A DNA stretch of 44,710 nucleotides, from contig CAIMSU010000252.1 of NCBI GenBank assembly GCA_903844155.1, positions 1 through 44,710 of the forward strand, in the 5' to 3' direction. Shown piece after piece: positions 9,417-17,997 of this stretch (positions are counted from its first letter, which is position 1; each line of letters opens with the position of its first letter). Position numbers and translations under genes: made by a program. Source of the stretch: an uncultured Pseudomonadota bacterium (lineage in GTDB: Bacteria; Myxococcota_A; UBA796; SXON01). Under the pieces are notes generated by a model. It saw only the letters and a program-made list of their open reading frames with translations. It searched no databases and was not told the DNA's origin.

Positions 9417-10637
9417 CTACCCCCGAAACTGCCTAAGCCCCGCGCCGAGGACCGCGACCGCGCGCCGGAGCTGCGACTCTTCCCGCACCGCGGCGAGCCG
9501 GATCTCGTCCCGGCCCTTGGACGGATCGGCATAGAACCCGGGTCCTGGCGCGACGACGACGCTCTCGGCGCGCCCGGTGGTGGTGTCCCGAAACTCATCG
9601 ACCAGCCAACGTGCGAACCGCTCCGTGTCCGAAACCGGAAGCCGTGCCATCGTGTAAAAAGCCCCTTCTGGCCGATGGAATGCCAGGCCGGGGATCTCAG
9701 CCAGCGCGTCCATCATGGCGTCCACGCGGGACTTGTAGATGTGCCGGACCTCCGCGTAGTAGGATTCGGGCAGTTGGAGCGCTGCTATCGCCGCTCGCTG
9801 GCCACGGGGTTGGGGTCCGAGGCGCGCCTGGCCAAGCCGCTCCAGCCGCTCCATCAACTCCAGGTTCCGCGAGACGAGAAAGCCGATCCGCAGCCCGCAC
9901 GCCGAGAACGTCTTGGAGGTCGAGTCAACGACGATGACGTGGTCCTCGTGACCTGCCAGGTTCAACGCCGAGAGTGGGGGCGCCGAGAACCAGATCGCCC
10001 GGTAGACCTCGTCGGCCACCAGCCACAGGCCCTTGCGCCGTGCCCAGGCCGCCACCCGGCGTAGCTGCTCCGCGCCATAGACCGCGCCCGTCGGATTCCC
10101 GGGGTTGGCGAACAGGAAGATGCGCGTCCGTTCGGTGACGAGGCTGTCGAGGACGTCGTCCGAGGGGATGGCGAAGCCCTCGTCCAGGCGTGTCGGCACG
10201 GGGACGACCTTTGCGCCGGCGAACGTCGCAAAGCCGTTGTAGTTGGTGTAGTAGGGCTCGGGGACGAGGATCTCGTCACCCGGGTCGCATAGGCCCACCA
10301 TCGCAAAAAGCAGCGCCTCCGAGCCGCCTTGCGTGACGACGGTGTGCTCGCGCGTGAGGCCCGGGCTCGTGCGGCTGTGAAACGCAGCGGCCGCGTCGCG
10401 ACACTCCAAAAGCCCGGATGCCGGCCCGTAAGCGAGCACCTGGCTGTCCTCGGCCGCGAGCGCGTCCATCACCGCGCGCGGGGTCGGCACGTCGGGCTGG
10501 CCGATGTTCATGCGATGGAAAAAGACGCCGGAGACCTTGTTCACGCTCGCGTCCAGCTTGCGGATCGCGGACTCCTGGATGGCCATGGCACGTCGGGAGA
10601 GGCGGAGCGGGGGAGCGTTCTGGAACGTCGACGACAT
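9417..10637 (-). CDS. Class I/II PLP-dependent aminotransferase
   Basis: The 406-residue cytosolic enzyme is an AAT-fold aminotransferase. It has the N-terminal NIGQPDVPTP segment, FLFANPGNPTGAVY for substrate and cofactor contact, VADEVYRAI with the PLP-ring Asp and Tyr, and SKTFSACGLRIG containing the Schiff-base lysine followed by the phosphate-binding Arg. The family includes aspartate and aromatic aminotransferases; the exact amino acid cannot be fixed from sequence. The ATG at 10637 is used; a GTG two codons upstream (10643) is equally possible, and no strong ribosome site separates them. It diverges from glpD across 95 bases, and its 3' end faces the hairpin terminator. Confidence 0.88.
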   Translation of the reverse strand: MSSTFQNAPPLRLSRRAMAIQESAIRKLDASVNKVSGVFFHRMNIGQPDVPTPRAVMDALAAEDSQVLAYGPASGLLECRDAAAAFHSRTSPGLTREHTVVTQGGSEALLFAMVGLCDPGDEILVPEPYYTNYNGFATFAGAKVVPVPTRLDEGFAIPSDDVLDSLVTERTRIFLFANPGNPTGAVYGAEQLRRVAAWARRKGLWLVADEVYRAIWFSAPPLSALNLAGHEDHVIVVDSTSKTFSACGLRIGFLVSRNLELMERLERLGQARLGPQPRGQRAAIAALQLPESYYAEVRHIYKSRVDAMMDALAEIPGLAFHRPEGAFYTMARLPVSDTERFARWLVDEFRDTTTGRAESVVVAPGPGFYADPSKGRDEIRLAAVREESQLRRAVAVLGAGLRQFRG

Positions 10638-10657
10638 GGTCACTCGTGAAGGAGGGT

Positions 10658-10670
10658 CCGGTCTAACCGG
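10658..10670. promoter_or_regulatory. Short palindrome between aminotransferase and glpD
   Basis: CCGGT-CTA-ACCGG is a 13-base inverted repeat in the 95-bp divergent intergenic region. It could be an operator, for instance for a glycerol-responsive regulator, but five-base arms in GC-rich DNA are weak evidence. Confidence 0.2.
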
Positions 10671-10732
10671 CGACGGCAGCGCGAGGTTCGCGGAGCCCCG
10701 GCAACGGCTGCTGCTGAGGTTAGCCCGGGGCC

Positions 10733-12412
10733 ATGTCCGAACCCGCCGCGTCCCCCTCGCCCGCTTCGTCCTCGTCGTCGGCAGCCCCGTTTGACGTCCT
10801 GATCATCGGCGGTGGCATCGTCGGCTGCGGCGCGGCCCGGGACGCGGCCATGCGCGGGCTGAAGGTCGTGCTCGTCGAGGCGGGGGACATCGCCTCGGGC
10901 ACGTCCTCACGGTCCTCCAAGCTCGTCCACGGCGGCCTTCGCTACCTCGAACAAGGCGAATTCTCGCTGGTGTTTGAGGCCGTGACCGAGCGACGCGTGC
11001 TCATGGACATCGCCCCGCACCTCGTCCACCCCCTCGGCTTCGTGTTTCCCGTCTACAAGCGCTCGCGCCGCGGCGTCTTCACCGTGAATCTCGGGATGTG
11101 GCTCTACGACGGCCTCTCGCTGTTCCGATCGCCGAAGATCCACCGAAACTTGTCCTCGGCAGACGTCGCGAAAGAGGAGCCGGCGCTCGACCAGACCGAT
11201 CTCAAGGGCGCGCCGCTCTACTACGACTGCTCCACCAACGACGCCCGCCTCACGCTCGAGAACGCCCTGGACGCGCAGGTCGAGGGCGCCGAGATCCACA
11301 ATTGGACGAAGATGGTTGGGTTTCGGCGTGATGCGTCCGGGCGCGTGCACGGGGCGCGGGTCCGCGACACCATCACCGGCGAGGAGCGCGACGTCGATGC
11401 GCGCGTGGTCATCAACGCCACCGGACCGTGGTCGGACGCCGTGCGCCAGGGCCCGAAGCCGCTTTTGCGGCCAACAAAGGGCGTCCACATCGTCGTGGAA
11501 CATGACCGGCTGCCCGTGAACAACGCGGTTGTCTGCTTCCACCCGACCGATGGCCGCGTCCTCTTTGCGATTCCCTGGGACGATCGGACCTACATCGGCA
11601 CCACCGACACCGACTACACGGGTGACCCGGCGGCCGTCGCGGCCGATGCCACCGACGTGCGCTACCTCCTGGACGCCGCGAATGTCTACTTCCCAGCGTC
11701 AAAGCTTACGGAAGCCGACGTGCTCTCGACGTGGGCGGGCTTGCGGCCGCTCATCTCCAGCGAGGGCTCCGAGTCGAGCGTCTCCCGCGAGCACGAAATC
11801 CTGGTCGGCAGCGATGGCCTCATCACCATCGCCGGCGGCAAGCTCACGACGTTCCGGAAGATGTCCAAGGAGGTGGTCGACCGGGCCGTGGCATTGCTCC
11901 GGTTGACGGCTGACAACAGCGGCGGAAAGGCCGGTGCCGCGCCGCCCGAATACCGCGAGGCACACACCGCCCGCAAGCCGCTCCCCGGCGCCAAGGGCTG
12001 GCCCGAGGACGACGACGTCGAGCGCGTCATCAAGGCCATCCGGGCCGCTGGTCCCGTCGACGAGGCCACCGCCCGCCTCTTCGCGACGACCTACGGGATG
12101 CGCGGCGTGGACGTTGCCGCGATGATCGCCGCGAATCCGGCGCTCGGGCAGGCGCTCGTCGAGGGCCGCCCCGAGCGGCTCGCACAGGTCGACTTCGCGG
12201 TGCGCCACGAGCTCGCAAAGACCGTCAGCGACGTGATGATCCGCCGCACACAGCTCTACTACCGCGACCACGATCAGGGCCTGGGCGCGACCGACCTCGT
12301 CGCCGACCGCATGGCGACGCTGTGCGGTTGGGACGACGCGCGCAAGACGAACGAGGTGCTCGCCTGGCAGCAGGAGGTCGCCCGCAGCCGGAGCTGGAAG
12401 AACACGCGCTGA
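10733..12412 (+). CDS. glpD: FAD-dependent glycerol-3-phosphate dehydrogenase
   Basis: The 559-residue protein oxidises sn-glycerol 3-phosphate to dihydroxyacetone phosphate and feeds electrons to quinone at the inner membrane. The FAD-binding GGGIVGCG is at residues 26-33, followed by SGTSSRSSKLVHGGLRYLE, the ATGPWSD motif, and the IPWDDRTYIGTTDTDY substrate-site block; the C-terminal all-helical cap runs from about residue 420. An Ala/Ser/Pro-rich leader of some 18 residues precedes the Rossmann strand. No glpF or glpK is adjacent, so it stands alone in this window. Start and length agree with the family. Confidence 0.95.
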   Translation: MSEPAASPSPASSSSSAAPFDVLIIGGGIVGCGAARDAAMRGLKVVLVEAGDIASGTSSRSSKLVHGGLRYLEQGEFSLVFEAVTERRVLMDIAPHLVHPLGFVFPVYKRSRRGVFTVNLGMWLYDGLSLFRSPKIHRNLSSADVAKEEPALDQTDLKGAPLYYDCSTNDARLTLENALDAQVEGAEIHNWTKMVGFRRDASGRVHGARVRDTITGEERDVDARVVINATGPWSDAVRQGPKPLLRPTKGVHIVVEHDRLPVNNAVVCFHPTDGRVLFAIPWDDRTYIGTTDTDYTGDPAAVAADATDVRYLLDAANVYFPASKLTEADVLSTWAGLRPLISSEGSESSVSREHEILVGSDGLITIAGGKLTTFRKMSKEVVDRAVALLRLTADNSGGKAGAAPPEYREAHTARKPLPGAKGWPEDDDVERVIKAIRAAGPVDEATARLFATTYGMRGVDVAAMIAANPALGQALVEGRPERLAQVDFAVRHELAKTVSDVMIRRTQLYYRDHDQGLGATDLVADRMATLCGWDDARKTNEVLAWQQEVARSRSWKNTR

Positions 12413-12433
12413 ACGCCGTGTTTGACCGCGAGA

Positions 12434-13363
12434 CTACGCGGGCCCGCCGACCTTGGCGACGATCGCCTCTGTCGCTGTCCAAAGCTTCGCCGCGAGCGCC
12501 ATGTCCTTCCCGAACGCCGAGGACTCCGCGACGTTGCAGTCCTGCATGTACTGCCCGGTGATCCCGGCCGCGCCCGGGTGCACCGCGGCCCAGACCTCGG
12601 TTGCAGCGCCTTCGCCCGGCGTTTTCAGGAACAGCGGCCCCGAGACGAGGATGCCGACGCGCTCCATCGTCCCCATGTGCCGGCCGAGGTTGGTCGCGAT
12701 GACGCCGGGGTGGACGGCGTTGACGGTCTTCTTCGTCCCGCCCAGCCGCCGCGCCAGCTCCCGAGCGAACAGCAGGTTCGCCAGCTTGGACTGGCCGTAG
12801 TTCTTCCACGCCGAGTAATGTAGCTCGCCCGTCAGGTTGTCGAGCTCGATCCCGGTCGCCGGCGCATTCTTGTGGGCGCCGCTGGAGAGGATCACGATGC
12901 GGCCGTCGTCCGCGACCTGGTCGACGAGACCGGTGACGAACAGGAAGTGGCCGATGTGGTTGGTGAAGAACTGCTTTTCGTAGCCGTGCAGCTTCTCCAG
13001 CTTCGGGAGCGCCATGATGCCCGCGTTGGCGATGAGCGCGTCGATGCGGACGCCCAACGCGCGCACGCTGGCGACGGAGGCACGCACGCTGTCGGGCTCG
13101 CCAAGCTCAAGCGCGATCGGGATGGTCTTGCCCCCGAGCGGCGCCAGGGCTTCCCTGGCTTTTTCGACGGTCCGGGCGGTGCCGATGACGGTCGCGCCGC
13201 GCATGGTGAGGACGCGAGCGGCCTCCAGCCCGAGCCCCGAGTTCGAACCGGTGATCAGCACGTGGCGACCGGTGAGATCGAGGCCGCTGGTGAGCGCCTC
13301 TGCGGTGGTGGAGGCGCCGAACCCGCTGGGGCCGTTCTTCGAGAGCATGGACATGAGCGACAT
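12434..13363 (-). CDS. SDR-family oxidoreductase
   Basis: The 309-residue protein is a retinol-dehydrogenase/WWOX-like short-chain dehydrogenase. It has TGSNSGLG at 38-45, NAG at 113-115, the catalytic serine at 160-161 in ILSSGA, and YGQSK giving Tyr189 and Lys193, so the active site is complete. HPGVIATNLGRH follows as the usual PG motif. NADP preference is plausible from Ala-Arg after strand 2, but is not proven. The substrate is unknown. It converges with glpD (21 bases between stops), and the start lies 61 bases from the transporter stop, with the repeated hairpin element in that gap. Confidence 0.88.
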   Translation of the reverse strand: MSLMSMLSKNGPSGFGASTTAEALTSGLDLTGRHVLITGSNSGLGLEAARVLTMRGATVIGTARTVEKAREALAPLGGKTIPIALELGEPDSVRASVASVRALGVRIDALIANAGIMALPKLEKLHGYEKQFFTNHIGHFLFVTGLVDQVADDGRIVILSSGAHKNAPATGIELDNLTGELHYSAWKNYGQSKLANLLFARELARRLGGTKKTVNAVHPGVIATNLGRHMGTMERVGILVSGPLFLKTPGEGAATEVWAAVHPGAAGITGQYMQDCNVAESSAFGKDMALAAKLWTATEAIVAKVGGPA

Positions 13364-13386
13364 CCCCGCGCCCTATCCCGCCCCGT

Positions 13387-13435
13387 CTCAGAAACGCCCT
13401 ACGCGATTCTGAGCAGTGGCCAAATTATGTCCGGG
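13387..13435. repeat. Dispersed hairpin element, solo copy
   Basis: A 27-base hairpin (CTCAGA 13387-13392, TCTGAG 13408-13413, with an inner CGC/GCG pair) followed by a TGTCCGGGT tail matches the two copies at 16071 and 16200. One base of the hairpin differs (position 13407), and the spacer before the TGTCCGGGT tail has diverged more. Its tail overlaps the transporter stop codon (13425-13427). Confidence 0.8.
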
Positions 13436-14666
13436 TCGAGGTCGATGCGACGTTGCGAAAGGTTAGGGCCACGGCCGAGAAAGCGAGGACACAGGCCAGC
13501 GCGAGGTGCAGCGGGTAGCCCAGCCATTGGGCCGAGGCCCCGCTGGCGATCGCCGCGATCCCCTCCGCCACCAGCACCGTCGACGCCTGAGTCGTGTAGT
13601 CGGACGCCGCCCGGCCCGGCCGGCATCGCGTCATCATCTCGGTGAACAACGACGTCGTCGCCAGGCCGCTCGTCGCATGCTCCACCACCAGCGCGACCAG
13701 GAGGAGATCGCGCGCCCCCGGCCCGCTCGGATGAAGGCTGACGGCGACCCAGAGCAGCAGCGCGGCCGCCTGCAACAGCGCAAAGATCGGCAGCGCATGC
13801 CGGATCCGTGTCGTCAGCCACCCGCCCGCCACCGAGCCGAGCATCGCCGCCCCCGAGCCAAGCGTCCCGACCAGCCACCCGATGTCGCCGATGCTGTAGC
13901 CGTAGTCGACGAGCATGGGCTTGAGGCTGCCGGCGCCGAAGGACACGCCGAGCTTGTAGACCACCAGGACGGCGAACCAGGACGCCATGCCGGGCTCGCG
14001 AAAAAACGGGGTTGAGCGCGGTGAGATGGGCGCGGGTGTGGGTTCGACGGCACGGGCAGGCCGAAGCGGCCCCGACACCAGCAACGGGATGGTCGTGGCG
14101 ACGAGGGCGAGCGCGAGGACCCCCACTGCCGCAGCCCAGCCGTACCCGTCCAGAACGGTGAGCAGCCACCCACCGCCGATGACCATACCGAGCCGATAGC
14201 CGGCGACCTGCGCCCCGTTTCCGAGGCCGAGGGCTGAGGGCTCCAGCGCCTCGACCGTCATCGCGTCTGTCGGGATGTCCTGCGTCGCCGAGATGAGGTT
14301 GGAGAGGAGGACGAGCGTAAACACAGGAAGAGCGGCGGTTTTCGGGTCGAGGCCAGTGCCGACGAGGAGGAGCGCGACGGCGGCAGCCTGAAAACAAAGC
14401 ACCGAGACCCGTCGCGCGGCCGGGTTGGCCAGCCGAGGATGATTGAACAGCGGCGCCCAGACCAGCTTGAGGATCCACGGTAGCGCGAGCAGATTCGTGA
14501 GTGAGATCGTGACCAATGACGACCCCGCCTGGCGCATCAGCACGGGGATGCACTGGTTGAAGAAGCCGAAGGGCAGGCCCTGCGCGACGTACAGGGACGT
14601 CAGGACGGCGAGGCGGCTGGCCGTGGACCGGGCCGAGGGTGGCGTGGCGACTGGTGCGGTGGACAT
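13425..14666 (-). CDS. MFS transporter, AmpG/PAT-like
   Basis: The 413-residue integral inner-membrane protein has about twelve hydrophobic segments. Near the start VAQGLPFGFFNQCIPVLMR matches the AmpG/acetyl-CoA-transporter (PAT) branch of the major facilitator superfamily, as does the ATQDIPTDAMTVEAL block of helix 4. AmpG imports anhydromuropeptides; whether this copy does so or exports another compound is unknown. It is transcribed away from the TetR-HD gene, with a 30-bp perfect palindrome between them, so repression by that regulator and induction by a ligand is the simplest reading. The frame 13399-14775 on the same strand is its shadow. Confidence 0.85.
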   Translation of the reverse strand: MSTAPVATPPSARSTASRLAVLTSLYVAQGLPFGFFNQCIPVLMRQAGSSLVTISLTNLLALPWILKLVWAPLFNHPRLANPAARRVSVLCFQAAAVALLLVGTGLDPKTAALPVFTLVLLSNLISATQDIPTDAMTVEALEPSALGLGNGAQVAGYRLGMVIGGGWLLTVLDGYGWAAAVGVLALALVATTIPLLVSGPLRPARAVEPTPAPISPRSTPFFREPGMASWFAVLVVYKLGVSFGAGSLKPMLVDYGYSIGDIGWLVGTLGSGAAMLGSVAGGWLTTRIRHALPIFALLQAAALLLWVAVSLHPSGPGARDLLLVALVVEHATSGLATTSLFTEMMTRCRPGRAASDYTTQASTVLVAEGIAAIASGASAQWLGYPLHLALACVLAFSAVALTFRNVASTSTRT

Positions 14667-14719
14667 GCGGGAAACGTAGCTGCGGCGGGCGCGGCGGGGG
14701 GCTGGTCGAGGATGCTAGA

Positions 14720-14749
14720 TAATGTTGGTCGATATATCGACCAACATTA
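14720..14749. promoter_or_regulatory. Perfect 30-bp palindromic operator
   Basis: Each half-site reads TAATGTTGGTCGATA from the outer end to the axis, and all 15 base pairs are complementary. The site is also much richer in A+T than the flanking DNA. It lies 53 bases upstream of the transporter start and 58 bases upstream of the regulator start in the divergent intergenic region, the classical position for a TetR operator that controls both genes. Confidence 0.85.
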
Positions 14750-14807
14750 CCGACACGATCACTTCCTGAGCACAACGTGCGCTAAGCTTCCCCCAGCAGG
14801 AGCCCCG

Positions 14808-16058
14808 ATGACCCGCCGACCGAACACCACCGAACGCCGTGTGGCCATCGCCGACGCGATGGTCCGCCTCCTCGCCCGCCATGGGGTCGACGGGGCGACG
14901 ATGCAGGCCCTGGCGCGAGAAACGGGCCTGACACAGGGCCTTTTGCACTACCACTACGCGTCCAAGGACGAGATCGTCCTCGCGGCTGTCGACCGCCTCG
15001 CCGCCGGGATCGAGGCGCGCCTCCCCGCCAACGCCGGGACCTACCCGCTCGGCGCGTTGCTTCAGGCCCTGCTCGACGCCGGGAGCGCGGACGAGGAAGC
15101 CCTGCGCGCCTGGCTCGCCGTGGGTGACGCTGCGCAGCGGGACGAGCCGATCCGGCAAGCGTGGGCGGCGGCGCTGGCGCGGCTGCGGGCGAGGGTGGCC
15201 TCCGCCAGGGACGCCGAGCGCCCGCACGAGGCCCGTCAGCCGGACCGGCTGGCGCTCGCCGGGTTCGTGGTCGCGGCGGTGGAGGGGGTATGGCGGGTTG
15301 GCGTGCTTGCTCCAGGGGTTCTTCCGGTCGGGACCGCGGCGGGCACGTTGGCGAGGATCCTGCAGACGACCCTCCCCGCGCCCGTCGCCCGTCCCGCGTC
15401 CCCGCCCGTCGCCCGTCCACCCGCCGTCGAGGTCGCCATGCCCCTGCGCGCCCGCGATCGACGCTGGCTCGACCACCTCGTCGCGCGGTCGCCCATCCCC
15501 CTGCCGGCCTCGGTCTGGCAGATTGTCGCCGGCGCATACACCAGCCCCGACCGGCACTACCACACGCTCGAACACCTCGCCGAGCTGGCCGACCGCTACG
15601 CCGAGGTCGCTGCCGGCCCGGGCTGGCAGGATCCGCGCGCCGTCTGGCTCGCCCTCCTCTTCCACGACGTCGTGTACGCCGTTGGCACCGCGCCCGGCGA
15701 GAACGAGCGTCGCAGCGCCGCCATGCTCCGGGCCCTCCTCCCCGACACGGACGGCGCCGCCGAGATCATCGAGGCCACCGCCGATCACGGTGCGGCGCGT
15801 ACCCCCGTCCACGTGTCCGCCGCCGACCTCGCCCACTTCCTCGACGCGGACCTCTCCATCCTCGGCGCCTCGCCCGCCCGCTACGCCCGCTACGAGCGGC
15901 AGATCGCGGCGGAGTACGTGCCGTTCGTGGGGCAGAAGGCCTACGATATCGGCCGAAGCGCGTTCCTGGCGCGCATGGCTGCGACGCCCTCGCTCCTCCG
16001 CTCCGAGCTCTTCCGCACCAAATTCGGCCCCTCCGCCCGCAGGAATCTCGCGTCCTGA
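14808..16058 (+). CDS. TetR regulator fused to HD-type phosphohydrolase
   Basis: The 416-residue protein has two parts. Residues 1-188 are a TetR repressor: helix-turn-helix at about 28-50 (DGATMQALARETGLTQGLLHYHY) and a helical ligand domain. Residues 189-208 are a Pro/Ala/Val linker with an internal in-frame repeat. Residues 211-416 match the full length of COG4339 HD-superfamily proteins: HYHTLEH (250-256), FHD (285-287), ENE (298-300), ADH (325-327) and FLDADLS (344-350), so the metal ligands look complete. The ATG at 14808 follows an AGGAG (14799-14803) at 4 bases. An internal ATG at residue 211 could make the HD domain alone. The two parts are known separately; the fusion and any link of nucleotide or phosphate cleavage to repression are inferences. 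Confidence 0.85.
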   Translation: MTRRPNTTERRVAIADAMVRLLARHGVDGATMQALARETGLTQGLLHYHYASKDEIVLAAVDRLAAGIEARLPANAGTYPLGALLQALLDAGSADEEALRAWLAVGDAAQRDEPIRQAWAAALARLRARVASARDAERPHEARQPDRLALAGFVVAAVEGVWRVGVLAPGVLPVGTAAGTLARILQTTLPAPVARPASPPVARPPAVEVAMPLRARDRRWLDHLVARSPIPLPASVWQIVAGAYTSPDRHYHTLEHLAELADRYAEVAAGPGWQDPRAVWLALLFHDVVYAVGTAPGENERRSAAMLRALLPDTDGAAEIIEATADHGAARTPVHVSAADLAHFLDADLSILGASPARYARYERQIAAEYVPFVGQKAYDIGRSAFLARMAATPSLLRSELFRTKFGPSARRNLAS

Positions 16059-16070
16059 CCGCCCCCCGTC

Positions 16071-16199
16071 TCAGAAACGCCCTACGCGAATCTGAGCCCT
16101 GGTCAAAAACTGTCCGGGTGCCGGTGCCGACGGGCGCTGAGAATTCGAGGCTTGCGGCTAATAATCGCGCGGTCGGCGCCGCTGCATGGTCACGCCGGT
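16071..16199. repeat. Tandem hairpin element, unit 1
   Basis: The 129-bp unit begins with the 27-base CTCAGA..TCTGAG hairpin, then CCCTGGTCAAAAACTGTCC and a GTGCCGGTGCCG tail. Middle sequence differs between units, and the last third (GGCTAATAATCGCGCGGTC) is shared again. It starts 13 bases after the TetR-HD stop and could end its transcript. Confidence 0.9.
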
Positions 16200-16328
16200 C
16201 TCAGAAACGCCCTACGCGAATCTGAGCCCTGGTCAAAAACTGTCCGGGTGCCGGTGCCGGATGGCGCGAAAAATACTAGGTTTACGGCTAATAATCGCGC
16301 GGTCGACGCCCCTGCATGGTCGCGCCGC
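16200..16328. repeat. Tandem hairpin element, unit 2
   Basis: The second unit is in the same orientation as unit 1 and the first 60 bases are identical, while the middle 26 bases are different and AT-rich (GCGAAAAATACTAGGTTTAC). It ends 22 bases before fmt. The AT-rich middle plus TAATAAT could supply a promoter for fmt, but no matching -35 box was found. Confidence 0.9.
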
Positions 16329-16350
16329 GGGTGGGTGATAGCGGACGGGG

Positions 16351-17253
16351 ATGCGGATCGGCTTCTTCGGCACCCCGTCCTTCGCGCTCACGTCGCTCGA
16401 GGCGCTGCACGCGGCGGGGCATGACATCGCCCTGGTCGTCGCACAGCCGGACAAGCCATCGGGGCGCGGAAACCAGGTTGTTCCCCCGGTAACCGTCGCA
16501 TTCGCGCGGGCGCATTTCATCACCACGCTCCAGGCGGCGAAGGTGCGGGTTCCGGAGTTCGCGGGGCAGATCGAGGCGGCAAAGCTTGACCTTGGCGTAG
16601 TCGTCGCCTACGGTCGCATCCTGACAGCGCGCGTGCTCGCGGCGCCGCGGCTTGGCTGCATCAACGTCCACGGCTCGCTGCTGCCGCGCTGGCGTGGGGC
16701 CGCGCCCGTGCAGTGGTCCGTGCTGGCGGGCGACGCCGAAACTGGCGTTTGCATCATGCAGATGGACGAAGGGCTGGACACCGGCGGCGTCCTCGCCCGC
16801 GCGTCCACACCCATTGGCACGCGCGAGACCGCGGGCGATCTGTATGACCGCCTCGCGGGCATCGGCGCCGACCTCCTCGTCGACACCGTCGCCCGGCTCC
16901 CGACGCTCACCCCCGTTCCGCAGCCGGCCGACGGGATCACGCACGCGCGGATGCTCCAAAAGTCCGACGGCAAGCTGGACTTCACCCTGCCCGCCAGTGA
17001 GCTCGACTGTCGGGTCCGCGGCCTCTCGCCCTGGCCCGGCGCCTACGCGATGTTCCGCGGCGAACCCCTGAAGATCCTCGAAGCCGCCCCCGTCTCCGCG
17101 ACCGTCGCACCCGGCGCCATCGCCCGCGACGCCGTCGTCGGCACCGGGGCGGGCGGCCTTCGACTCCTCCGCGTCCAGCTCCCCGGGAAAAAGCCCGTCA
17201 GCGGCGCGGACTTCATGAACGGCGCGCGCGCGTTGGGCGAAACGCTCTGCTGA
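16351..17253 (+). CDS. fmt: Methionyl-tRNA formyltransferase
   Basis: The 300-residue protein transfers a formyl group from 10-formyl-THF to Met-tRNA(fMet). FFGTPSFAL opens the Rossmann domain, the catalytic pair Asn105 and His107 lies in CINVHGS, and SLLPRWRGAAP (109-119) is the family signature; QMDEGLDTG follows, and the C-terminal OB-like domain begins near residue 205. The length is slightly under the usual 310-315. It is normally found with def; here rpe follows 72 bases downstream on the same strand and no def is in the window. Confidence 0.95.
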   Translation: MRIGFFGTPSFALTSLEALHAAGHDIALVVAQPDKPSGRGNQVVPPVTVAFARAHFITTLQAAKVRVPEFAGQIEAAKLDLGVVVAYGRILTARVLAAPRLGCINVHGSLLPRWRGAAPVQWSVLAGDAETGVCIMQMDEGLDTGGVLARASTPIGTRETAGDLYDRLAGIGADLLVDTVARLPTLTPVPQPADGITHARMLQKSDGKLDFTLPASELDCRVRGLSPWPGAYAMFRGEPLKILEAAPVSATVAPGAIARDAVVGTGAGGLRLLRVQLPGKKPVSGADFMNGARALGETLC

Positions 17254-17325
17254 GCCGTGGCGCCGGACGCCTGACCCTCGACGCCCGCCCGCCCGCAGCG
17301 TAAGCGCCTCGGCCCCGGAGCCGTC

Positions 17326-17985
17326 ATGCCCACCCTCGTCGCCCCAAGCATCCTCTCCGCCGACTTTGGCCGCCTGAACGAGGAGATCACGTCGATCCAG
17401 TCCGCGGATTGGATCCACGTGGACGTCATGGACGGCCGCTTCGTCCCGAACATCACCATCGGCCCGCTCATCGTCGAGGCCGCCCGGCGCGCGTCCCAGG
17501 CCCTCGCCGCCCCGCTCCCGCTCGACGTCCACCTGATGATCGTCGAGCCCGACCGCTACCTCGCCGACTTTCGCAAGGCCGGCGCGGACGTGCTCACCGT
17601 CCATGCCGAGGCCTGCGTCCACCTCGACCGCACGGTCCAGTACCTCCACCAGCTCGGCGCCAAGGCGGGGGTGTCCCTCAACCCGCACACCCCCGAGAAC
17701 GTGCTGGACTACGTGCTCGACGAGCTGGACGTGGTGCTGTGCATGACCGTGAACCCGGGCTTTGGCGGGCAGTCGCTGATCGAGCGCGTTTTCCCGAAGA
17801 TCGAGAAGATCCGCCGGGAGATCGAGCGCCGCGGGCTCAAGACGCTCGTCGAGGTCGACGGCGGCGTCAAGCCCGACAACGCGCGCCGGTTCCGGGACGC
17901 AGGGGCGCATGTGATGGTCGCTGGGTCGGCGGTGTTCGGGGCGAAGGATCGCGCAGGGGCGATCACGGCAATTCGCGAGGCGTGA
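17326..17985 (+). CDS. rpe: Ribulose-phosphate 3-epimerase
   Basis: The 219-residue TIM-barrel enzyme interconverts ribulose 5-phosphate and xylulose 5-phosphate in the pentose phosphate pathway. APSILSADFG, HVDVMDGRFVPN (31-42), DVHLMI, NPGFGGQSLIE and EVDGGV carry the metal ligands and the two catalytic Asp residues. GGAG five bases before the ATG supports the start. It is likely co-transcribed with fmt, and it converges on the nuclease gene with only 12 bases between the stops. Confidence 0.96.
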   Translation: MPTLVAPSILSADFGRLNEEITSIQSADWIHVDVMDGRFVPNITIGPLIVEAARRASQALAAPLPLDVHLMIVEPDRYLADFRKAGADVLTVHAEACVHLDRTVQYLHQLGAKAGVSLNPHTPENVLDYVLDELDVVLCMTVNPGFGGQSLIERVFPKIEKIRREIERRGLKTLVEVDGGVKPDNARRFRDAGAHVMVAGSAVFGAKDRAGAITAIREA

Positions 17986-17997
17986 TCGTCTTCGGCG

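Noticed and set aside
13399-14775. 458-codon frame on the minus strand overlapping the transporter
   Set aside because: The +1 shadow frame of the transporter: Arg/Pro-rich, no membrane segments, while the 13425-14666 frame has twelve.
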